Assembly: GCA_013151215.1 (NCBI GenBank)
Contig: JAADIS010000054.1
Span: 1-61,947, forward strand
Reading direction: 5' to 3'
DNA length: 61,947 nucleotides
DNA from: Chlorobiota bacterium
Lineage (GTDB): Bacteria > Bacteroidota > Bacteroidia > Bacteroidales > F082
Part shown: in pieces, positions 18,657-26,545 of the stretch
Layout: every line of letters begins with the position of its first letter
Numbering within the stretch: the first letter of the stretch is position 1
Program-made: the position numbers and the translations under genes
The notes under the pieces: model-generated
The model's input: the letters and a program-made list of their open reading frames with translations, nothing else
What the model was told of the DNA's origin: nothing
Database searches by the model: none

Positions 18657-18691
18657 CTCATTTCGGACATAAACCGACTCATTTCGGACAT
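18657..18691. promoter_or_regulatory. 14-bp direct repeat at 21-bp spacing, candidate operator
   Basis: CTCATTTCGGACAT occurs perfectly at 18657-18670 and again at 18678-18691. The period is 21 bp, two turns of the helix. AraC-type regulators typically bind paired direct half-sites about 21 bp apart. The repeat lies between the divergent fibre 1 gene and the AraC-tailed hybrid regulator at 18747, so it may be that regulator's own binding site. Confidence 0.65.
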
Positions 18692-18707
18692 TTTCCTTTT
18701 TTTCCCA

Positions 18708-18742
18708 TTTGCAAAGACATATTATCGAATTTTTTACTTTTG
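18708..18742 (+). promoter_or_regulatory. promoter of the hybrid regulator gene
   Basis: TTTG at 18708-18711 is followed after 23 bp by an exact TAnnTTTG (TACTTTTG, 18735-18742). Only four bases separate it from the ATG at 18747, so the transcript may be leaderless, or translation may begin at the ATG at 18753. Confidence 0.55.
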
Positions 18743-18746
18743 AGAA

Positions 18747-21320
18747 ATGATAATGGCAATTAGAAATATCGTTTTTTTTATATTGGTTTTCCTGATTTTC
18801 GAAGGCTCAGCAGGCCAAAACATATCCGCCGATTTGGATACTGCTTTTAATTATGATGAGCAGTTCAAACTGGCGAAATCAATGCATAAGAAGGCTAAAG
18901 TTGCCGAAGCTGTAAATATTCATTACTCAATACTGGATTTTTTGCAAAAACATAAGGACGACACGGAAGAATATTACACCCGGCTGGCAGAAAACTACCA
19001 AAGTCTCACAAATCTTTATGTATTTGAAAATGATAGCCTCAGCTTGGTTTATGCCAACAAAGCAATAGAAGCGGCTGCAAAAACTTCTGATCTGGGTCTA
19101 TTGGAACGATCTTACAGCTTTAAGTATTATAGCTTGTACAATGTGCCCGGCTCGGCCAAGCAATTAGATGCAATCGCTGATAAATGCATTGAATATTCGT
19201 TGATAGTCGGCAGCAAGGAGATGTTGGGAGAGGCATATATGCACAAATGCAATGCCCTGGTAGAACTAAACAGAATTGAAGAAGGAAACGACTACTGCAA
19301 AAAGGCAGAAGCAATTTTTATGGATATAGAAAGTGGATATTTCCTGTCGGCCGTACTTGGCAATATTGCCAATGTGTTCGTGAAATCGAATCAGCCGGAG
19401 AAGGCCCTTTACTATCATTTGAAGTCGTACAACATCTCTAAAAATCTTGATAATTTGACTTATTTGCTCAGCGACGTACAAAACCTGGCACAAGATTATT
19501 ATAATATCGGGGATTATAAAAAATCATCGGAATTTTATAAGATACTGACCGATAGCATGGAGGTTAGTTATGAGACCAAGCTTGACGAGAGGTTCACCGA
19601 TTCGGAGGCCAAATTCAATGCCGAGCAAAAAGATAAAGAGATAGCATTGCAAAAACTTGAGATTGCGGAACGTAAAAAAGCAAGGGACAGGATAATCTTC
19701 GGTGGCGTAATAGTCTTGTTGTTGGTAGTTGGGTTTTTTCAATGGTATTTGCTGAAACATAGGAAGAAAAAGCAGCAAGCCGAACAGGAACTGCGCAAAG
19801 AGCAGGAACTCAATGATTTGCGCAAGCGTTTCCTTGAAAATATAGCCCATGAAATACGAACTCCGATAACAATAATCAACGGGCATCTGGAATTGGCAAT
19901 GGAAGCCGTAGAAAAAAACAGCAGGCTTTCAAGGCATATAAAAACCGCTATCAACAATAGCGGAAAAATTCTTGACAACGCCAACGAAATACTTGAACTT
20001 CTGAAACTGGAAAACGACAACCCACCCTTGACAAAATCAGAAATCATTTTGGATTCGTTTTTTAAAAGAATTTTCTTCTCTTTTGAATCCCTTGCCGAAC
20101 TCAAGAAAATCAAACTCGAATATATTTCAGAACTAAAGCCTGAAATGGCAATTAATTCCGATAAGGAAAGGATAGAGAAAATATTGAACAATTTCATGTC
20201 GAATGCCATAAAGTTTTCCCCCAGCAACGCCAAAATAGTTTTTGAGGCCGCTGCCGCTAACGGTGCCGTTACAGTTAAGGTAACTGATTTCGGCCCCGGA
20301 ATTTCCGTTAGCGATCAACAAAAGGTTTTCGACAGGTTCTATCAGGCCTCGAACACGACCAATATCGGGGGTATGGGTATAGGCCTATCCCTGGCCAACG
20401 AACTGGCCAACTCTTTGGGAGCAAGTCTTTCGATAGACAGCAAAATAGGAAAAGGTTCCACATTTATCTTTAAGCTGAAAGCAGGGATATATTTTGCAAC
20501 ACCAGATTCTCAAACAAGTGATTTAAGGGATGAAAATGTTTCAAAAAAGACAATTTCAATAAATCCCCATGACAAAACAAAAATATTGATTGTAGAGGAT
20601 AACCCGGAGATGAATGATTATCTTACTGAAATCCTAAGCGAACAATATAGTTGCGATGTGGCTTTCGACGGTATTGAAGGATTACAAAAAGTGCAAACAA
20701 AAAAATATGCTTTGATAATCTCCGATGTGATGATGCCACATCTAAACGGATACGAACTGAAACAAAAGATAAACAATATCGACAATTGTAAAAATATTCC
20801 TTTCGTGTTTCTAACTGCCAAGGTGCAACTTGAAGGCAGAATAGAGGGATATGATCTGGGCATTGATGATTATATCACAAAACCGTTTGCAAAAGAGGAA
20901 CTAATGGCTCGTGTTTCAGCACTGCTGCACAACAAAAAAGAGCGTGACAAATGGGCAATGGAAAACCCTGATTTTGTTGAAGACAACAAAAACGAGGAAG
21001 ATATATTATTAGGTAAAATAAAAACCGCCATAAGGGAAAATATTTCCGACGAGGATTTCAAAGTTCCCGATCTTGCAAAAAAAGTGGCTTATAGTTCCAG
21101 ACAGTTGAGCAGACTAACGAAGAAATCAAGCGGATTGACACCCTTGCAGTTTATTTTGGAAATGCGGCTACAAAAAGCCTATACCTATCTTTCGGAAAAA
21201 AGATTTGCCACAATTGCCGAAGTGAGAAATAAGGTAGGAATGCCCGGTGCGGCTCATTTCAACAAGAAATTCACTGAGCGTTTCGGCATAAGGCCAACTG
21301 ATGTGCTGAACAAAAATTAA
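18747..21320 (+). CDS. hybrid two-component regulator: TPR sensor, kinase, receiver, AraC HTH
   Basis: An 857-residue one-protein signalling system. It has a signal sequence, an extracytoplasmic TPR-like helical region (about 30-300), one membrane helix (about 315-335, GGVIVLLLVVGFFQWYLL) and a HisKA domain with the phospho-accepting His368 (IAHEIRTPI). A HATPase domain follows (NNFMSNAIKFS, DFGPGIS, GMGIGLSLA). The receiver has Asp660 (IISDVMMPHLNG) and the conserved DYITKPF Lys. An AraC-type double HTH ends the protein. The layout matches Bacteroidota HTCS regulators, although TPRs replace their usual periplasmic beta-propeller. The position between two fibre genes, with a direct repeat in the divergent promoter, suggests it controls fibre synthesis; this is inference. 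A second ATG lies two codons in. Confidence 0.88.
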   Translation: MIMAIRNIVFFILVFLIFEGSAGQNISADLDTAFNYDEQFKLAKSMHKKAKVAEAVNIHYSILDFLQKHKDDTEEYYTRLAENYQSLTNLYVFENDSLSLVYANKAIEAAAKTSDLGLLERSYSFKYYSLYNVPGSAKQLDAIADKCIEYSLIVGSKEMLGEAYMHKCNALVELNRIEEGNDYCKKAEAIFMDIESGYFLSAVLGNIANVFVKSNQPEKALYYHLKSYNISKNLDNLTYLLSDVQNLAQDYYNIGDYKKSSEFYKILTDSMEVSYETKLDERFTDSEAKFNAEQKDKEIALQKLEIAERKKARDRIIFGGVIVLLLVVGFFQWYLLKHRKKKQQAEQELRKEQELNDLRKRFLENIAHEIRTPITIINGHLELAMEAVEKNSRLSRHIKTAINNSGKILDNANEILELLKLENDNPPLTKSEIILDSFFKRIFFSFESLAELKKIKLEYISELKPEMAINSDKERIEKILNNFMSNAIKFSPSNAKIVFEAAAANGAVTVKVTDFGPGISVSDQQKVFDRFYQASNTTNIGGMGIGLSLANELANSLGASLSIDSKIGKGSTFIFKLKAGIYFATPDSQTSDLRDENVSKKTISINPHDKTKILIVEDNPEMNDYLTEILSEQYSCDVAFDGIEGLQKVQTKKYALIISDVMMPHLNGYELKQKINNIDNCKNIPFVFLTAKVQLEGRIEGYDLGIDDYITKPFAKEELMARVSALLHNKKERDKWAMENPDFVEDNKNEEDILLGKIKTAIRENISDEDFKVPDLAKKVAYSSRQLSRLTKKSSGLTPLQFILEMRLQKAYTYLSEKRFATIAEVRNKVGMPGAAHFNKKFTERFGIRPTDVLNKN

Positions 21321-21414
21321 ATCAATGCACGCCAAAAGCGAACAAAACTGTTATTGATAACGATATGCATTTCTAAGCCAAATATCACATTACAGATTTT
21401 GACTATAAGTATAT

Positions 21415-24400
21415 CTATTTATTGATCAACGACTCCATTTTATTCAACCGTAGCGACAACTCCTTAATCATTTTATCTTGATTATCAATATGTTGCTGTT
21501 GTGATTGGAGTTTTTGCTCCAATTCCTGTTTTTGCGCGGCAAGTTCTTGTACCGACTTAACCAGAGGCACTACGAATTCGGCATAAGCCAGGCTATAGTA
21601 GCCATTGTCATTTTCAGGGCGATGGACTCCATCGAAATCAAAACCAAGTTCATTTGCAACTTGTTCAACCTCCTGAGCAATGAACCCGGTATGAACCACA
21701 GACTCCACAACTGCCTTCTCAGAGGCAGTATGCATTTCTTCAGCATTTTCTGAACCGCTAATCATGTTTATTGCATCAATATCCCAATTATAGGTTACAG
21801 GACGCAACTCCATTATGAAGTCTATGCCTGGAACATTTTCCCTTATATTTTTCTTAAAACGGCCATCGGAGGTTGAGGACCATGTGGTAGCGCCTCCGAT
21901 CCAACTAACATAAGCATCCCCTATTCGCGCCATATTGCTCGAAGTAACCTGTGCGTTATAACCTATGGCTGTTGAGTTTGAGTATGAAGTACCCGACTGA
22001 AGGGCATAATAGCCAAGGGCTGTATTAGTATTTCCGGTGGTATTCGATGCGAGTGCATAATAACCAAGGGCAGTATTTTTAATTCCTGAATTATTTGAAA
22101 ACAGTGCATGTACACCAAAAGCACTATTATAATAACCATCTAGATTATTGTAAAGAGCTGAAACTCCGGTGGCAGTGTTATGATAGCCGCTTGTATTTTT
22201 ATTCATGGCATTTGAACCATTTGCCGTATTCCAATATCCTGTGGTATTGTTTTGCATAGAAACATCACCAATACTCGTATTATGATAACCTGTAGTAGTA
22301 TTATACATAGAATTATAGCCAACTGAAGTATTGTTATAACCTGTAGTGTTTGAATACATTGCTTTAGATCCAACTGCCGTGTTTTGAGTGGCCTGTGTCC
22401 CGGAAGCTCCAGAGCCGTTATTATAAAGTGCTGAGTCGCCTATGGCAACAAGATTAGATTTTGTTGTGTTTGAATATAATGATTTAACACCTATGCCTAT
22501 GTTGGAATGTCCGGTAGTGTTGTTATAAAGTGTACGATCACCATTTGCCGTATTAAAAAAACCTGTAGTGTTGGAATAAAGCGACTTCAGGCCAACAGAA
22601 GTGTTGGAATTTCCTGTGGTGTTAGAATAAAGGACTTTTGACCCAATGGCAGTATTACTATGACCGGTATTATTGTATAGAGCAGAATCACCTATTGCCA
22701 CTAGGTTGCTTGTAGTGGTATTGTTAAACAATGCATTCATACCAATTGCGACATTACTATGACCTGTCGTGTTATATTTAAGGGCTGCATAGCCAAATCC
22801 AGAATTAAAATTGCCCGTTGTGTTTGCCTGAAGTGTGTTCGCACCAAATGAAACATTATAATTTCCCGAGATATTTGCCTTAAGGGAGTTGTACCCGACG
22901 GATGAGTTGCTAGTTCCAGTAGTATTTCCCAAAAGTGAATTAACTCCTTCAGCAGTATTGTAATTTCCAGTGGTATTTGCTTTTAAGGCTTCTGAACCTA
23001 TTGCCGTGTTTTTATATCCTGATGTGTTTCCGTACAACGAAGAGTAACCTATTGACGTATTATTATTTCCTGTTGTGTTCGAACGCATTGCGGAACTACC
23101 AATAGCCGTATTTGAACTGCTTGATACATTTGATCTCAAAGAATTGTGACCTAAAGCCGTATTATAATTACCGGTAGTGTTCAAAGCCAAGGAGGAATCT
23201 CCAACTGCAGTATTATAGTACCCTTGAGTATTTGAATACAAACTTGAATTTCCTGCAGCCGTATTGTTGTGCCCAATGGTATTTGAATAGAGGCTTGCAT
23301 ATCCTGTGGCAGTATTATTATATCCTCCGGTATTTGAATTAAGGCTTATAGTTCCACCGGCTGTATTGTTATATCCACCTGTATTTGAGTTCAGGCTTGC
23401 ATATCCCATGGCAGTATTGTTGTTCCCGCCAAGGTTGAAAGCCAAGGAAGAATAACCTATTGCGGTATTATTAGCCCCTTGTGTGTTCTTGGAAAGCGAT
23501 TTGTAACCGTAAGCGGAATTTGACGAACCGCTGGTGTTGGAAAACAGTGTTTCATATCCAACTGCCGTATTGGCGTTAGCCGTTGAATTATTAAACAATG
23601 ACTTCGAACCGATAGCCACATTGTACGTGCCAGCATTGTGATATAATGCAGAGTCGCCAATTGCGATAAGATTGCTTCCCGTTTGATTTCCAAACAATGC
23701 ATCCACGCCAATACTTATATTATTATTGCCACTAGTATTTAAATATAACGAATTTGCACCAATAGAAATATTATTTTTCCCTGTAGTACTTGATATTAGC
23801 GTGCCTGAACCTGCAGCAACATTATTGCTTCCGCTAGTGTTTGAATATAATGCCAATCTCCCTAGGGCAGTATTGCTGCTTCCGGTGGTGTTGGAATAAA
23901 GAGCCCTGTCACCTTCTGATGTATTATTGTTGCCTGTAAGGTTATTTTTCTGTGATTCAAAACCGATTGCTGTATTATAACTTCCTAAAGTATTTTTATA
24001 CAAGGCTTTTGAACCAACGCCCGTATTATTTACCCCATCGGAGGATGTTGCCGAACTGCTGCCGTTATTATACAATGCTGAATCTCCTATTGCCACTATA
24101 TGGCTTTTGTCTGTTGCCATATATGCAGCCCCATTCCCAATTGCAACATTACTTATCCCGGAAGTGTTCTTATATAAACCATCATAACCAATTGCTATGT
24201 TTAATAAACCCGAGCTGTTGGAATATGCCGCATTTATGCCGATGGCCAGGTTGTAATTCCCGGTTTTGTTCGACGAAAGGGAAGAATTCCCAATTGCTGT
24301 ATTATTACTGCCGATGGAATCAGAGAAGAGAGAATAACCCCCAATTGCGGTATTGTTGTTTCCGCTAGTGTTTTTTTCCAATGAATATACACCTATTGCG

Positions 24401-25695
24401 GTATTATAATTTCCACTGGTGTTTTCAAATAACGCATTTCCTCCAAATGCGATATTGGAATTGCCTGTGGTGTTATTATATAGGGCTTGATATCCTAAAG
24501 CACTATTGCTGCCACCAATTGTATTTGAATAAAGGGCTTGTTGCCCAAAGGCATTATTGGAGCTGCCGGTTGTATTGGAATAAAGAGCATTATAACCAAT
24601 AGAATTATTGCTTGAACCAGAAGTGTTATGCCTTAGCGAACTGTTTCCAATAGCAAGGTTGTTATTTGATGTTGTATTGGAAAACAATGCCGAATCGCCA
24701 ATTGCAATACTATTGTTGCCAGTTGTATTATTGTCTAAGGCCCACGGGCCGACAGCAATATTCTTGTAACCAATTGTATTGCTCTCCAATGCCAAAGAAC
24801 CTAAGGCAGTATTGTCATATCCGGTAGTATTGCCGGAAAGGGTCGAATATCCAAATGAAACATTATTATTTCCCGAGACATTTTGCTTCATGTTGTTATA
24901 ACCTAGCGCAGTATTATTGTAGCCCGTGGTATTAGCTGATAAAGTGGATTCCCCAATCCCAATATTACCGGATCCGCTCGTATTTGAATTAAGTGCTGAA
25001 ATACCTATTGCAACATTTGATGACCCTGTTGTATTATCATACAAAGTATTACTGCCTATTGCTATATTGTTAACACTTAGAGTATCGGAGTATAATGAAT
25101 TCATGCCTATCGCGATATTGTCATGCCCGTTTTTATTTGAGCGCAAAGAACTTACCCCTAATGCGCAATTATTATAACCAGCTAAATTATTTACTATTGA
25201 CTGAGAACCAACAGCTACATTTGAATAACCGGTTCCGTTGGATCTCAAAGCAGAATATCCTAAGCCGGTATTATGATAACCGTTGGTATTATATTTGCCT
25301 GCTTCATTACCGATAAAAACGTTATATCTATAATTCAAGTCATCATTTTCGCCGGCACCGCTTCCCAGAAAGACGCTGTTGCCACCAGTCCTGCCGTCAC
25401 TTAAGTCGTTTATGGAAACAGCCTCAGCACCTACAACTTTCCAGTCCGTCCCATTATAAAAATAAAAACCAGGGGTATTGTCGGTTTGGTATATCATTAA
25501 ACCAGTTGCGGGTGAACTAATGGCATCGCGCTGAGTTTTGGTCATGCGAGGTATTAGAACACCTTTTGTTGTTGAACTAACATCGAGCATAGAAGTACTG
25601 TTTGCGGCACTGCCACTTGTGTTTATCGCAACCTGGGCGTCAAGCAAGCCGCTCAATAAAACTAACAAAGCAAGCAATAGCATATTTCGTTTCAT
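21415..25695 (-). CDS. fibre protein 2: very long 17-residue repeat array with S74 chaperone tail
   Basis: A 1426-residue paralogue of fibre 1. It has a signal peptide, the same N-terminal module (GVLIPRMTKTQRDAISSPATG), then about 63 units of the 17-residue NTTGxxNTAxGxxALYS type over roughly residues 130-1250. The S74 chaperone domain begins at S1276 (SDGRFKKN ... FIAQEVEQ); the Ser-x4-Lys dyad is S1276/K1281. A Gln-rich C-terminal coiled coil follows. Four irregular units carry the phrase AIGDSALY, some with Ser/Gly-rich insertions. A trimeric beta-roll shaft is inferred; at twice the repeat number it would be about twice as long as fibre 1. It is convergent with the hybrid regulator gene and preceded by a small unknown gene. 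Confidence 0.8.
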   Translation of the reverse strand: MKRNMLLLALLVLLSGLLDAQVAINTSGSAANSTSMLDVSSTTKGVLIPRMTKTQRDAISSPATGLMIYQTDNTPGFYFYNGTDWKVVGAEAVSINDLSDGRTGGNSVFLGSGAGENDDLNYRYNVFIGNEAGKYNTNGYHNTGLGYSALRSNGTGYSNVAVGSQSIVNNLAGYNNCALGVSSLRSNKNGHDNIAIGMNSLYSDTLSVNNIAIGSNTLYDNTTGSSNVAIGISALNSNTSGSGNIGIGESTLSANTTGYNNTALGYNNMKQNVSGNNNVSFGYSTLSGNTTGYDNTALGSLALESNTIGYKNIAVGPWALDNNTTGNNSIAIGDSALFSNTTSNNNLAIGNSSLRHNTSGSSNNSIGYNALYSNTTGSSNNAFGQQALYSNTIGGSNSALGYQALYNNTTGNSNIAFGGNALFENTSGNYNTAIGVYSLEKNTSGNNNTAIGGYSLFSDSIGSNNTAIGNSSLSSNKTGNYNLAIGINAAYSNSSGLLNIAIGYDGLYKNTSGISNVAIGNGAAYMATDKSHIVAIGDSALYNNGSSSATSSDGVNNTGVGSKALYKNTLGSYNTAIGFESQKNNLTGNNNTSEGDRALYSNTTGSSNTALGRLALYSNTSGSNNVAAGSGTLISSTTGKNNISIGANSLYLNTSGNNNISIGVDALFGNQTGSNLIAIGDSALYHNAGTYNVAIGSKSLFNNSTANANTAVGYETLFSNTSGSSNSAYGYKSLSKNTQGANNTAIGYSSLAFNLGGNNNTAMGYASLNSNTGGYNNTAGGTISLNSNTGGYNNTATGYASLYSNTIGHNNTAAGNSSLYSNTQGYYNTAVGDSSLALNTTGNYNTALGHNSLRSNVSSSSNTAIGSSAMRSNTTGNNNTSIGYSSLYGNTSGYKNTAIGSEALKANTTGNYNTAEGVNSLLGNTTGTSNSSVGYNSLKANISGNYNVSFGANTLQANTTGNFNSGFGYAALKYNTTGHSNVAIGMNALFNNTTTSNLVAIGDSALYNNTGHSNTAIGSKVLYSNTTGNSNTSVGLKSLYSNTTGFFNTANGDRTLYNNTTGHSNIGIGVKSLYSNTTKSNLVAIGDSALYNNGSGASGTQATQNTAVGSKAMYSNTTGYNNTSVGYNSMYNTTTGYHNTSIGDVSMQNNTTGYWNTANGSNAMNKNTSGYHNTATGVSALYNNLDGYYNSAFGVHALFSNNSGIKNTALGYYALASNTTGNTNTALGYYALQSGTSYSNSTAIGYNAQVTSSNMARIGDAYVSWIGGATTWSSTSDGRFKKNIRENVPGIDFIMELRPVTYNWDIDAINMISGSENAEEMHTASEKAVVESVVHTGFIAQEVEQVANELGFDFDGVHRPENDNGYYSLAYAEFVVPLVKSVQELAAQKQELEQKLQSQQQHIDNQDKMIKELSLRLNKMESLINK

Positions 25696-25735
25696 GATAT
25701 TAATTTTTTAATTTTTCGTTTTAAAAAGCCCCCAG

Positions 25736-25768
25736 CCCCGATAGCCGGCGCAAGCCGGCATCTCGGGG
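25736..25768. repeat. stable two-part hairpin upstream of fibre 2
   Basis: CCCCGA (25736-25741) pairs with TCGGGG (25763-25768), and GCCGGC (25744-25749) with GCCGGC (25754-25759), around the tetraloop GCAA. It lies between the stop codon of the 168-residue gene and the fibre 2 start. It may terminate the former, attenuate the latter, or be a dispersed repeat. On the minus strand a short T run follows about 9 bases later. Confidence 0.5.
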
Positions 25769-25781
25769 AAGACCAAATTTC

Positions 25782-26288
25782 CTACCTTTTGATTTTATTT
25801 AAACTCGAGGGCTCATCTGATAATATTATATTTCTCAAAGCCCAATTGATGGACTTATACATTTTCGATCTCTTATCGTTGTTTTCTAAGCGCTTTTTAT
25901 TGTTCCCGACAAGGCTCAAGGCGTTAGCCACCTCGTTTCCAAGCTTGACCGTAAGCATGTTGTTTGTTTCGAGCTTGTTGATGGCCTTGATTATCTTTTT
26001 GCTAGAAATCTTGTTCTCAGGCTCCTTACCTTCGAGGTTCGAATATATTTTAAAGAGGATCATATTGAGGATGCCCTGGTGGATATAGTTTAGGTCGTCT
26101 GGCTTGAGCCAATTGTAATTCCTGAGATATCGCCAATATTCTGCCGAAAAAACATTATTGAAATACCATTGGTCGATCAACTTTTCGTTTTGCCGCAGAT
26201 ATTCATAAAAAAGATCTATATCATAAATCACCTCTTGCACCTCCGAACGGGAGTAATGAAGTATGTTGTTTACGATTCGCTGAAGCAT
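25782..26288 (-). CDS. uncharacterised 168-residue protein upstream of fibre 2
   Basis: I do not recognise this protein. It is charged, predicted largely helical and shows no signal peptide, membrane helix or metal motif. Aromatic residues are frequent in the first half (YDIDLFYEYLRQ, QWYFNNVFSAEYWRYLRNYNWL); the C-terminus is rich in Lys, Asn and Arg. It is on the same strand as fibre 2 with 86 bp between, so the two may be co-transcribed. Its last codons resemble a short sequence found upstream of fibre 1 (18584-18609), which hints that a copy once lay there too. Cytoplasmic location is inferred from the absence of export signals. Confidence 0.55.
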   Translation of the reverse strand: MLQRIVNNILHYSRSEVQEVIYDIDLFYEYLRQNEKLIDQWYFNNVFSAEYWRYLRNYNWLKPDDLNYIHQGILNMILFKIYSNLEGKEPENKISSKKIIKAINKLETNNMLTVKLGNEVANALSLVGNNKKRLENNDKRSKMYKSINWALRNIILSDEPSSLNKIKR

Positions 26289-26545
26289 GATAAAATATTT
26301 TCAACAAATCTATTTGCGAAAATCAAACCATGAAAGAGGGATTTGCCCAAAATCCATTGTGCATAATACTGATTTATAATTAGGCAGATTGCGTAGAAAC
26401 CGGTTCTGTCGAGCGATAAGCCTGCTGTTTCCGGATAAGCAATGCCCCCGAGTAGGCAACGCCTGCCGGGAGGTTTAAGGAAACAAGCTTCCTCGGATGA
26501 ATAATTTATTTGTTAAGAATATTAGAGGGGTTTTTAATTTACAAC

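Noticed and set aside
15689-25695. Regular DNA repeats that could suggest a CRISPR array
   Set aside because: The repeats are coding, 51 bp long, variable and without unique spacers of constant size; no cas genes are near.
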